NCBI GenBank assembly: GCA_017354895.1
Contig: CP071497.1
Location: forward strand, 3,534,001 to 3,598,000
Source of the DNA: Podospora comata
Lineage: Eukaryota; Ascomycota; Sordariomycetes; Sordariales; Podosporaceae
Length of the DNA stretch: 64,000 nt
Direction of reading: 5' to 3'
This document shows, piece by piece, positions 11,526-21,246 of this stretch. The position numbers and the translations under genes were made by a program. The stretch's first letter is position 1; each line of letters starts with the position of its first letter. The notes beneath the pieces were generated by a model. That model was not told where the DNA came from. It saw only the letters and a program-made list of their open reading frames with translations, and ran no database searches.

Positions 11526-13575
11526 CGGTCCAAGACCTTGACATCAGAACACTCCCCTGTTGAATTCGAGGATAAACCTGGGTCATTGACCGCAGATCTT
11601 GGACTTCTGTTGCTGCATGATTAATTCATTAGCTTGATATGACTCCCACAGAATTGAGAGAGGTTGGCCGTAGCATACTCACCTGTTGTTGGGGAAAGAC
11701 CTGAGCTCTTGGACATTCCCGCCGTCATTGAGCTCACAGAAGAGGTCCTCGAAGTTTAGGCCTTGGTGAAGGAAATGTTGGAAGCGTGTCCAGTGAGGAA
11801 AATAACCAACGCCAGGGAAGAAGGCCCAGATCTTATACTGTTGAGATTTGAAACTTGTTTGTAACCTTTGGCCGGCGCAAAGCCCATTCCACACTCCAAC
11901 CCCATACAAGATTTGGCTTGTGGCACCAACATGAACTTAAATGGTGCCGTATCCTGGCTGCGCTTGATACTTAACTGGCGTTCAGGTTATTCAAAGTTTC
12001 TTTTGGAGCGAAGCTTCATAAGTTCACGGAGTAAAATAAACATGAAGCAGTGGCGGGAGCTTTGCTCTACTTACTATAACTGAAAGCTGGTAAAATCTTG
12101 GCGACCAAGAGTTCTCTGGATGCTTACCTGGAGCATTTCCTCCTTTTTCGGAGATACAGGTCTACGAGGACCACAAGGACGAGAGGCAGGAGGCAGGAGA
12201 CAGGAGCAAAGCCCCCGACTTCTGTTGGTAACTAGAGTCAAGGTATCTTGTGTGCGAGGTGCTGTTCCCGGTGGATATCAGTCAGGTTGCTACTAGGGCT
12301 TCTGCCCTGTGGGCCACGGGTCACTTGTTGATATAAATAGATTTCTGCTTTCTGGAGCCGATCTTCCAGTGCGGTACAATACTATCACTTTTCTCGCAAT
12401 TCTGCTGGCACGCCTCACATCTTGTAATATGGAAATTTCTTACTTAGATACCAGCCGTCTATTCTTGGCCTCATCAAAGCCGAAAGCATGGTGCAGATGA
12501 TGAACCAAGTCCAACAACAGCAAGACATGAAAAGAGCATTGCTCTTACAGCCAGCAGCTGCCGGCTTCATCACCAGAGATATGATATTCACCATGGTATT
12601 TTACCATGTGGCTCAAACGGCACCGAAACTTCTAAACCCGTCAAACGTTTGCGGTGGAAACAATTCAACTTTCACGGTTGTGGCGCTTTTTGAACGTTGA
12701 ACGCCTAGCTATCGATAGGGAAGCACACCCCCCCGGCTGGAATTGGCATGACACCTCTGCCGTTGGTGAGCCTTCCATTCATCAGCCATCTTCTCCCCGT
12801 CAGAGTCTGAGGCATTAGCTTTGAGCCTCATGGCAAGGCGGGCGGTCTCTCAACTCCCGCGTCCAATCCCCCCACTCCACCCCATCTAAATCCTGCTGAG
12901 CATTTTGTCGGCTCCTCTGGAGCATCTGGATATGACAACATTCTCACACAAATTTCCAAATCTCAGTCTAGGACCGAGATGCTAGCACAACAAGACTACA
13001 TATCTTGGCTTACGAGGCTATCGTCAAACACGAGAGCATCTCCGAACACGAGACCAAAACCTCTAGCGGTTGGCGCCCACAAAATTGTGTTGAGGCTCCA
13101 CCTGGCTTCGTGTCTATAGTCCGAAACGGTCATGCCGTAGTTGCCTCTATCCCGTGGACACCTGTCTACGAGTTCGGCATGCATGGGACCAAGGGGGTGC
13201 TACCGAGCCGTGACAACTAATTAAGCCACCAAAAGTCTATTCAGCTCCGGGATTCTTGCACAGGCACAAGTGACAACATTGGCAACACGCAGGACGGGGG
13301 CCGACGACCTCGGAAGATAATGAGAAAGTTTTGGTGTGGTGGTTGGCGTAGAACCTTTCGCAAACACGGGTGAGCTCCTCAATAGGTATTCCCCCATGGA
13401 TACCCAGGGTGGTCAATGAGATGAGCCAAGCCAAGCCGAAGGTAATCTCATCCCGGCTTGCCGCCCAGGGCCTCCACTTGGCTTGAAGCCATCACAGCTT
13501 ATCTCACCTCACGGGCTTGCAAGCCTTCCGGTAGTTTTTCCCGCCCCGTATTTCGGCGTGAGTGCCTACCCAGTT

Positions 13576-13604
13576 GTTGTTCGGTATCCGGGATACCGAA
13601 CAAC
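13576..13604. promoter_or_regulatory. Perfect 13-bp-arm palindrome containing CGG-N11-CCG
   Basis: Arms GTTGTTCGGTATC and GATACCGAACAAC flank a 3-nt CGG centre. Inside lies CGG, eleven bases, then CCG, the geometry bound by Gal4-class Zn2Cys6 dimers. It is about 1.9 kb upstream of the phosphoketolase start. Use as a binding site is inference. Confidence 0.5.
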
Positions 13605-14362
13605 TAAAACTCTGCACGACAAACGACTTATTCCATCCTTTGCATCAGACCAGACGTCCGTCCAAGGTACCTTTAGTCACCGCGCACACCGAATTTCCAT
13701 TGTCTGTATTGCAACCGCAACCACCTGCCGCCTCAAAAAAAGACCATCATCCATGTCACCATCCATCATGCCCGCCCTCGCAGACCCAATCCTCATCATT
13801 ACGGCCGCCCTCCTAGCACATCGGTGGACCGGCGGCCGAAAAACTTCCCCTGGCATTCCCATCATCTGGTAATTCATCAGTTGCGTCTCGACACCCCTCG
13901 CAACCAACCAGCCGCCCATCCACCTGTCCCACCGTTGCGCTGAGGATGAGGCTTTTCATCACTTGGCCAGATTGCAGACAGGGTATAAGAAACCGAGAAA
14001 TTCGAAGGAATATTTTGACATTTTGCATTCCGCCACACAGTATGGAGGGTGGTGGTGTTTCTGTTTTGGTCCTCCAGCGGTGCACTGGTGATCAGCCGGA
14101 GATGCAAAACAAAATCAGGGGGTAAAAAGGGGCTGCCACAGCAACGGAGCCCCACCTTACCTTTCTATTCAACCCCAATGCAAGAAACCGCATCACATAG
14201 CAGCAAAGCAAGCTGTTGCAAAAACGAAAACTTGACTCTCTCTGAAGGGCAAATTCAAGAAAAAAAAAAGAAAAAAAAAGAAAAAAAAACCAAGGGAATG
14301 GTGCTGATAGATTGTGCAAAAATATATAAATAAAAATGTAGCGATCGTGTCGCCGGGAATTG

Positions 14363-14449
14363 AGCCCGACGTGGGGGTCGAACCCACAACCTTGAGATTT
14401 CGGAGTACTCCTTAAGAGTCTCACGCTCTACCGATTGAGCTAGCCGGGC
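14363..14449 (-). tRNA. tRNA-Lys (anticodon CTT) with a 14-nt intron
   Basis: On the minus strand the cloverleaf is complete: acceptor arms GCCCGGC and GTCGGGC pair with one G-U, the D arm is GCTC/GAGC, the anticodon stem TGAGA/TCTCA encloses anticodon CTT, and the T arm GTGGG/CCCAC carries TTCGACC. The A box and B box are intact. Removing an intron at 14399-14412, just 3' of position 37, leaves a standard 73-nt tRNA including the discriminator base. The CCA end is not encoded, as expected for a eukaryote. The intron carries the palindrome GGAGTACTCC. Confidence 0.95.
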
Positions 14450-15336
14450 AGGCCAACCAAGTGTTTGATGTCTGACTGAGTCAGATCTTGTCATTGTATA
14501 GCGAGCGCCAGAAATAGCTGCCATTCAACAAACATTTTGTTCGCAGGTGCTGCTGATTAGCCCAATGCAATGAAAGAGTGGTGTGCCTGGCTAATCGAGC
14601 AGGAACGGTTGGGGAAGGAAAGTGAGGCGAACAAAAAAGACCAGTCAGAGAAGGCCCGATAAGGCATCACATAATTGCATTGAGGGGCATCATCACACCC
14701 GTTGACTGGGCAAGTTAAAGAGGTAGGTCTTTGTTACTCTGAGACTTAAAAGACGACATCAGGACGGGATAGGAAACTTGGGGTGCTGTAGATGGGCTGA
14801 TGAAGCAAATGTTCTAGACCCTGCAGAAATCAGGTGTTCGTCTGTTTATTGCTGTGCCCCCCGGTCCCTGCCCCCCCACCCCGCCGAAAGGCGCCGGGTT
14901 CCGGGTGGGTGGTGGTCATAGCTTTATGGGGCCGCCGGTGGAATTTAGGGGAGAGCTTGGGATGTTTATCTTGACTTCATCTCAGTGAATTCATTGATTG
15001 GGAGAGGTTGAGGATATGTGAGGGGGTGATTTGGGATGATTGAAGACTTGATGGGATTGTTCTTCGGAGCCATCCGCCGGGACTGACTGTTTTTCAGCGA
15101 TACGAGCTTCGCGGCAGCAGCACCCTTATTCGCCTACAACCATCAGACCACCTTTTTTTCCTGCCCCGGCGGGATGCTCACCTCGCCACCAGCAGCACCA
15201 CCACTGCGTATACACGAAAAAGAAGATGGCCAGCGTTTGTCTCCCGATACGGAGCGTGCAGAGCCCCTGCCATAGCATTGGCAAGCCTGGATGGTCCAGA
15301 TCGTGATCGTTACTCGCTTCAGAATGTAGGTCAATG
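14450..15336. other. Upstream region of phosphoketolase gene
   Basis: No gene seen. The tract lies between the tRNA and the phosphoketolase core promoter and presumably holds control sequences. It includes a GC-rich patch with C and G runs near 14860-14940. Confidence 0.5.
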
Positions 15337-15357
15337 TATAAAACAGACCGGGTCTGT
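15337..15357 (+). promoter_or_regulatory. TATA box followed directly by a 15-nt palindrome
   Basis: TATAAA at 15337-15342 lies 130 nt before the phosphoketolase ATG. Directly after it is ACAGACC-G-GGTCTGT at 15343-15357, a perfect 7-bp-arm palindrome. The TATA role is likely from position; the palindrome's role is unknown. Confidence 0.55.
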
Positions 15358-15414
15358 ATCTCGTTGCTGCTATTTCCTTCCTTCTTCAGCTTTCCTAGAA
15401 GCTTCAAATCCTAG

Positions 15415-15442
15415 CTACTACTACTACTACTACTACTACTAC
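15415..15442. repeat. (CTA)n microsatellite in the 5' leader
   Basis: About nine CTA units lie 30 nt upstream of the phosphoketolase ATG, within the predicted 5' UTR. Confidence 0.9.
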
Positions 15443-15471
15443 AATTTACAACATCAATTTGGTTTGCAATC

Positions 15472-17994
15472 ATGGGCGAACAACAAAGCACAAGCTCAGA
15501 ACAACCACCACCACCACCACCGCCCCAACCCAAGTCCATCAGCCCCTATGGCCCCGCTAGGTCAACCGTCCAGGGCGCTCCGCTCACAAAAGAGGAGGTT
15601 GAGCAATACAATGACTTCTTCAAGGCGTCACTGTACCTCTCCCTGGGGATGATCTACCTCCGCTCCAACCCGCTCCTCACCACCCCCCTCGACAAGTCAC
15701 ACTTCAAGGCCCGCTTGCTGGGCCACTTTGGCTCCGCCCCAGGCCAGATCTTCACCTACATGCACTTCAACCGTCTCATCAAGAAGTACGACCTTGACGC
15801 GATCTTCATTTCCGGCCCAGGCCACGGTGCGCCTGCTGTTTTGTCACAGGCGTACCTCGAGGGGACGTACAGCGAGGTTTATCCCGAGTGTTCAGAAGAC
15901 GAGGAGGGCCTCCGCAAGTTCTTCAAGCAGTTCTCTTTTCCCGGCGGGATTGGATCGCATGCCACGCCAGAGACACCGGGTAGTCTGCACGAGGGTGGTG
16001 AACTGGGGTACAGCATCAGCCATGCGTTCGGCGCCGTGTTTGACAACCCTGATTTGATTGCTGTGACGATGGTGGGGGATGGCGAGGCGGAGACCGGGCC
16101 GTTGGCGACGAGTTGGCACTCGACCAAGTTCCTCAACCCGATTACCGACGGTGCTGTGCTGCCGATTCTGCACCTGAACGGGTACAAGATCAACAACCCC
16201 ACCATTCTCGCTCGGATCAGCCACGATGAGCTGGAGAGCTTGTTCAGGGGGTATGGCTACCAGCCTTACTTTGTCGAGGGCGACGATGTGGAAAGCATGC
16301 ACCAAGCCATGGCCGCCACGCTCGAGCACTGCGTGCTCGAGATCAGAAAGTTTCAGCAACAGGCGAGGACGACAGGGAAGGCGTTCAGGCCGATGTGGCC
16401 GGTGGTGATTCTGAGAAGTCCAAAGGGTTGGACTGGGCCGAGGAAGATCAATGGCGGGCTGGACTACCTTGAGGGATACTGGCGCTCGCACCAGGTCCCT
16501 TTGACGGATGTGCACAAGAACCCGGAGCAGTTCGCCCTGCTGGAGAGCTGGATGAGGAGCTACGAGCCTGAACGGCTGTTTATCGCCAACGGGGGCAGGA
16601 TTTCTTCCTCGCTTCGACAGGCGCTCTGTCCCACTGGCAACAGGCGCATGTCGGCCAATCCGGTCGCGAACGGGGGGATGCTTCAGAAACCGTTGAGGAT
16701 GCCTGATTTTAGGGATTATGCTTTGGGGGTCGACCACCCGGCCGAGACGCTTTCCGCCTCCATGTCGAACATGGCGCGGTTCTTGAGAGATATCATCTCG
16801 CTCAACCCGAACAACTTTCGGCTCTTTGGCCCTGACGAGACGGAATCCAACAAGCTCGGCACCGTCTATGAAGTGGCCCAAAAAGTCTGGATGGGGGAGT
16901 ATTTCCCCGAAGACCTCAACGGGGGCAATCTCGCGACAGAAGGGAGGGTGATGGAGATGTTGTCCGAGCACACGTGTGAGGGTTGGCTAGAGGGTTACCT
17001 CTTGTCCGGGAGACACGGCCTGCTGAATTCCTACGAGCCGTTCATCCACGTCATTGACAGCATGGTCAACCAGCACTGCAAATGGCTCGAGAAGTCGCTC
17101 GAAGTGTCGTGGAGACACCCCATCCCGTCCCTCAACATTCTCCTCACCGCTGTTGTCTGGCGGCAGGACCACAACGGGTTCACGCATCAGGACCCGGGGT
17201 TCTTGGACGTGGTGGCGAACAAGAGCCCGGAGGTGGTGAGGATTTACTTGCCGCCTGATGGGAACTGTTTGCTGTCGGTGACGGATCACTGTCTCCGGTC
17301 GAGGAACTACGTCAATGTTATTGTGGCCGACAAGCAGCCGCATCTGCAGTTTTTGTCCATGGCTGATGCGATTGTTCATTGCACCAAGGGGATCGGGATC
17401 TGGCCTGGTTTCTCGTCCTGCCCGGCTGGCTCGGCACCGGATGTCGTCATGGCTTCCTGCGGCGACATCTCGACTCAGGAATCCCTCGCCGCCATCTCGC
17501 TCCTCCTTGACCATTTCCCCGCCCTCAAGATCCGCTGCGTCAACGTCGTCGACCTCTTCAAACTGATCAGCCATGAGGAACACCCCCACGGTTTGACCAA
17601 CGCCGAGTACGAGGCGATTTTCACGGGGGACAAACCGGTGGTGTTCAACTTTCATAGCTATCCTTGGTTGGTCTACCGGCTGATTCACGGACGGAAGAAT
17701 GCAGGGGGGGTGGTGGTGAGGGGTTACAAGGAGAAGGGGAATATCGACACGCCGTTGGAGTTGGCGATCAGGAATGGGACCGATAGGTTTTCTTTGGCGA
17801 TGGAGGCTATTGATCGGTTGAGCGAGGCTGGGGGGGTGTTGGAGGGGAGGGGAGGCGAGGCGAGGGAGTTGTTGAGGAACGAGCAGGTGAGGTGTCAGAT
17901 GAGGGCTTTTGAGGAGGGGGTTGATCCGGTGGAGGTGACGGGGTGGGTGTGGCCTAGCGAGAGGCGAGGGCTCTGGAGTGAGCGGAAGCATTGA
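15472..17994 (+). CDS. xfp: Xylulose-5-phosphate/fructose-6-phosphate phosphoketolase
   Basis: Intronless 840-residue frame from ATG to TGA. Phosphoketolase is a thiamine-diphosphate enzyme that splits xylulose 5-phosphate or fructose 6-phosphate with inorganic phosphate to acetyl phosphate plus a triose or tetrose phosphate, feeding pentose carbon toward acetate and acetyl-CoA in the cytosol. Visible hallmarks: SGPGHGAP near residue 118, SLHEGGELGYS near 170, the ThDP/Mg motif GDGEAETGP near 202 with the downstream NGYKINNP, and DHNGFTHQDPGFLDVV near 565. Length matches the family (about 790-840). The first 20 residues are a Gln/Ser/Pro-rich lead with seven prolines that bacterial enzymes lack. 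Fungal phosphoketolases are thought to be of bacterial origin, and the lack of introns is compatible with that. Its own TATA box and a very long upstream region suggest regulated expression. Confidence 0.96.
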   Translation: MGEQQSTSSEQPPPPPPPQPKSISPYGPARSTVQGAPLTKEEVEQYNDFFKASLYLSLGMIYLRSNPLLTTPLDKSHFKARLLGHFGSAPGQIFTYMHFNRLIKKYDLDAIFISGPGHGAPAVLSQAYLEGTYSEVYPECSEDEEGLRKFFKQFSFPGGIGSHATPETPGSLHEGGELGYSISHAFGAVFDNPDLIAVTMVGDGEAETGPLATSWHSTKFLNPITDGAVLPILHLNGYKINNPTILARISHDELESLFRGYGYQPYFVEGDDVESMHQAMAATLEHCVLEIRKFQQQARTTGKAFRPMWPVVILRSPKGWTGPRKINGGLDYLEGYWRSHQVPLTDVHKNPEQFALLESWMRSYEPERLFIANGGRISSSLRQALCPTGNRRMSANPVANGGMLQKPLRMPDFRDYALGVDHPAETLSASMSNMARFLRDIISLNPNNFRLFGPDETESNKLGTVYEVAQKVWMGEYFPEDLNGGNLATEGRVMEMLSEHTCEGWLEGYLLSGRHGLLNSYEPFIHVIDSMVNQHCKWLEKSLEVSWRHPIPSLNILLTAVVWRQDHNGFTHQDPGFLDVVANKSPEVVRIYLPPDGNCLLSVTDHCLRSRNYVNVIVADKQPHLQFLSMADAIVHCTKGIGIWPGFSSCPAGSAPDVVMASCGDISTQESLAAISLLLDHFPALKIRCVNVVDLFKLISHEEHPHGLTNAEYEAIFTGDKPVVFNFHSYPWLVYRLIHGRKNAGGVVVRGYKEKGNIDTPLELAIRNGTDRFSLAMEAIDRLSEAGGVLEGRGGEARELLRNEQVRCQMRAFEEGVDPVEVTGWVWPSERRGLWSERKH

Positions 17995-20479
17995 TGATGG
18001 TAATAATGATGGTAATGATGATGGTGATGATGATGATGATTTTTGGATAGGAATTTGCGAGAGCGCGGATAGGGTTTTAGAGTTTTTTTTTCCGGGTTAT
18101 CGTTTTGGTTACCTTTTATAGAGAATGTTATAATTCCTACTTTTATCCTGATTATCGTGATCTACCCCGCGATGAAAACCTAACGAGATATGAACATGTA
18201 GTGATAACCAAGCACGTTCTATTGTCTATGTACGGATGGCTAAAGTGCCACCATCAACCACTGCCGGCAACAATAAGGTATCAACCTCCTCCCCTCTCCA
18301 GCATCATCAAATCGGGCTTCATCAACCACAAACAGTAAGACAACCCCCAATCCCCCAATGTCTCACCCCTTATCGCCGTCCACACCGCCCCCTGTTCGTA
18401 CGAGAGTACCTTACACCTCGGGCTTCACCTCATAATTCACCGTCTTCTTTCACCGAAGGGTTGGTATATAACCTATTCGGGCCATCGGCCGACAATTCTT
18501 TGTTGCAATTGCTCACAACAACGTCAGGTGACACCTCGTCACACACCAATTCTTTCTTCGGCATTCTCCGAATTGTTTGTTTCTTATCACATCGCTCCAT
18601 GCTTGTGACGCTGACGGTGGTATGGACAGTAGGCTGTGGTGACTACCTAGGTACGTTACGGACGGTGAGGAGTGATGGATGGATTGGGCCCGTTTTTCCC
18701 CCAGATAACAATCATGTACGAGAGAGATTTTGACGGGTTTGTGGTTGGGGTAGTTAGTACAACACAGGGTACCTATGTATTGTGTTTGTGTGTGTCCCCC
18801 TAAAATTTACAACAGGGGCATGAAGGGGGGGTTGGTCAGAGGTTCCCGAAGGTAGGTATCATGAAAAGAAAAGATAGAAGAAAAAAAGTGTGGTTGCACC
18901 ACCGCCGACAGTCATATCCTTAATTTTCTTAGACAAGTGCCCCGGATATTCATCTTTGGATGTGAGTTTTTGTCTTTGTGTCACTGGTATCAAATCCAGA
19001 CCGAGGGACAGAAACGGGGGTGTGTGTGTCTGTGTTTGTTTTGACAGCTGCTGTGTACAAGTCAGTCCGACGAGAGATCTAGATCAAATGTTGTAGATTT
19101 ATCCTTCTCTCGGGTCCCGGCCGAGGGAGGGTGGTGGTTTGTGGAAGGGTATGCCGGACGGCCGTAACATGGAGGAGGGGAGAGAGAGAGAGGGAAAAGA
19201 GATCGGGATATTTATTGGATTGGGGATTCCACATGTGGAGGTGTGGCGTTGAGATTGTTGGTGTTTGCTTCCCTGATCCTTGGTAGGCAGCAGTTCCAGG
19301 CTGTTGGGACGGGCGGGTATGTTTAGCTGAGAGATTTAGATTCAGATACATGTTTCATGTTTGGCAACTCTGTCTGCATTTATTGGCAATGCACATCATC
19401 AATAAAAAGCCCGAGCGGGTGTCTGAGCGAGAGGCAAGAGATGAGAAGGGAGACAGGGCAAGTTCGGTCGCGGATCGTTTTCTGCAGATAGATTGGAGAC
19501 CACCCCGCTATGAAGGTGACGAGAAAAAAATGGCCATCACCGCCTTTTGTAAGGGAACGTGGAGGAGGGGCACCACGAGAGAGGGGCACGGTTGTGTTGA
19601 ACAGGGCAGGGCCAAGAACACCATGGCAGGTCACCAGCCAATCGTGTGGTCCCGGGCCCTGGTGCCTCTCGGCATTGCGACAACAAGATTCGCTGACCCC
19701 CTGGGGCCCGAAACACCACCACCACCACCACCTACAAGTCATTCCCATGGTTGGCCTCCTCTGGCCGCGAAGATCATGTTCCCTCTTTGTCCGTTATCCA
19801 TCCATGTCTTTCCTTCCACTAGTCTTGGGCGGAGATGAGGGGTGTTGAAGAGATATCGATATCATAGCTCATAGCTACACTACAGAGAAATGCGACCTTT
19901 TCCCTGCGGTTCCAAGGGGCCCCGGTTTGATGCTACCATGCTTGCGCAACCATCATCCGAACCCTCTTCCTCTTGTACATATCTGATATATCACAGCCTG
20001 GAGAAGTGGAGGAGGGCCCGGGACAGCAGCCAAAACCGTTGGAGGAGCAAGGCGCGCACGGACACGATAAACCCATATCTGCTCAGTTATAATTTCCAAA
20101 AGAGAGCAGTTGCATTCCCACTCCCACTGCCCCCTTTTCCATCACTTGATCCTCTGTCCAGGTTTTTTATTTTGTTTTTCACATTTGATTTTTCATTTTC
20201 TCCTCAATTCTTGCGCACCGCACTCGGCGGCCGGCATTTCACTGGTCCAGCTGCCCGACCACCCCCCCCACCCCCCCCGTGATCCCCAACCTGGAAGTGC
20301 CCGCACCCCTCCCCCAGTTGCCCCCGTCCTATCAACAGGGGAGTTCGGTCGACGCTGTGGAATCAGCAAGGCCCCCCCTCCAAACACCAACCGGAGGTTT
20401 ACTTTTGCACAGGGGACTCCACTGGTGCCCCCCCGACACGTTTCCGCATTCAACCCCCAAGTTTCCTCTCTCTCCATCT

Positions 20480-20530
20480 CCAGTTCCAGTGCCAGTGCCA
20501 GTGCCAGTGCCAGTTCCAGTTCCAGTTCCA
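20480..20530. repeat. CCAGT(T/G) hexamer array
   Basis: Eight hexamers CCAGTT or CCAGTG in tandem plus a final CCA. It lies in the leader region of the RasGAP gene. Confidence 0.9.
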
Positions 20531-20625
20531 TCTCCTCGTTCGCTTCGCCTCGTCTCGCCGCCAACATCCATCCATCATCGGCCATCCATTCATCCATCCA
20601 TCATCGCATCCAACTGCCAGCGGCA

Positions 20626-20627
20626 CG

Positions 20628-20659
<32 letters not shown>

Positions 20660-20688
20660 ACACATACACACACACATACACACACACC
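20626..20688. repeat. (CA)n microsatellite with TACA interruptions
   Basis: An almost pure CA repeat of about 60 nt broken by T at regular points, following ATCC-type short repeats at 20565-20610. Confidence 0.95.
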
Positions 20689-21246
20689 CGAACTCTCGCG
20701 CACACAAAGCCACCCAAAAACAGGCTCCGGGCTACCACCCATCCATCCAATTCCCCTTTCATTGAACAAGTTGGTCAGGGTCTTTCAACAGCAGCTCCTC
20801 CGTAGCGCGCATCTCTTTTTCGCTGCCACCCGCCCCACCGCCCCCGACCGACCCCCCGTTTTTCAGGTCTCTCTCCCTCCCTCTCTGACCACGAGCGAAC
20901 ACGAGCGACGGATTGAAACTGGCGATTGGAAAAACACACACATCCGGCCCCCCTTTGGTCTTTCTGTATACAACTCTCACCATCTCCCTACTCCGTATAT
21001 TCGTTTCAAACACATACGGACCGCCACACTGTCCCCTGTTATCATCGCCAGTGCACGGTCACTTCGCCGACTGCCGAAATCCCAAAACACAGCGACAGCC
21101 CAGCACCCGCCCGCAGCGCTATCCTCGTCGGCCTCTTTCCCAGCGCGCGCGGGTCCCGTTCCCTACTGCTACATCATCACCTTCCAACACTCAAATAATC
21201 AACTCGGCGCTCCTCTTCAATTGTCCTCGGCGCGGTTGCGCCAACA

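Larger units (their letters stand above)
7950..14362. other. Long gene-free tract
   Basis: About 6.4 kb with no frame showing coding character on either strand and no transposon hallmarks such as terminal repeats or domain remnants. It holds a (CTCTCG)-type short repeat near 9413-9437, an imperfect hairpin at 11485-11525, a polypurine tract at 10571-10660, a perfect CGG-N11-CCG palindrome at 13576-13604 and A-rich runs near 14260-14298. A plus-strand TATAAA lies near 8114. The tract separates two divergently transcribed genes and may hold regulatory DNA or non-coding transcripts. Confidence 0.5.
17995..21246. other. Intergenic tract and long 5' leader of the RasGAP gene
   Basis: No gene is supported. 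Just after the phosphoketolase stop lies a degenerate (GAT)n stretch (17993-18042). The tract also contains a 12-nt palindrome GATATCGATATC at 19852-19863. The last kilobase (about 20200-21246) is C-rich with several simple repeats and is probably promoter plus 5' UTR of the RasGAP gene. A 382-codon open frame at 20279-21427 is low-complexity Pro/Ser/His sequence and is probably a by-product of this composition. Confidence 0.5.

Noticed and set aside
15892-16971. 359-codon minus-strand frame
   Set aside because: It is antisense to the phosphoketolase gene, with typical Arg/His/Pro shadow composition.
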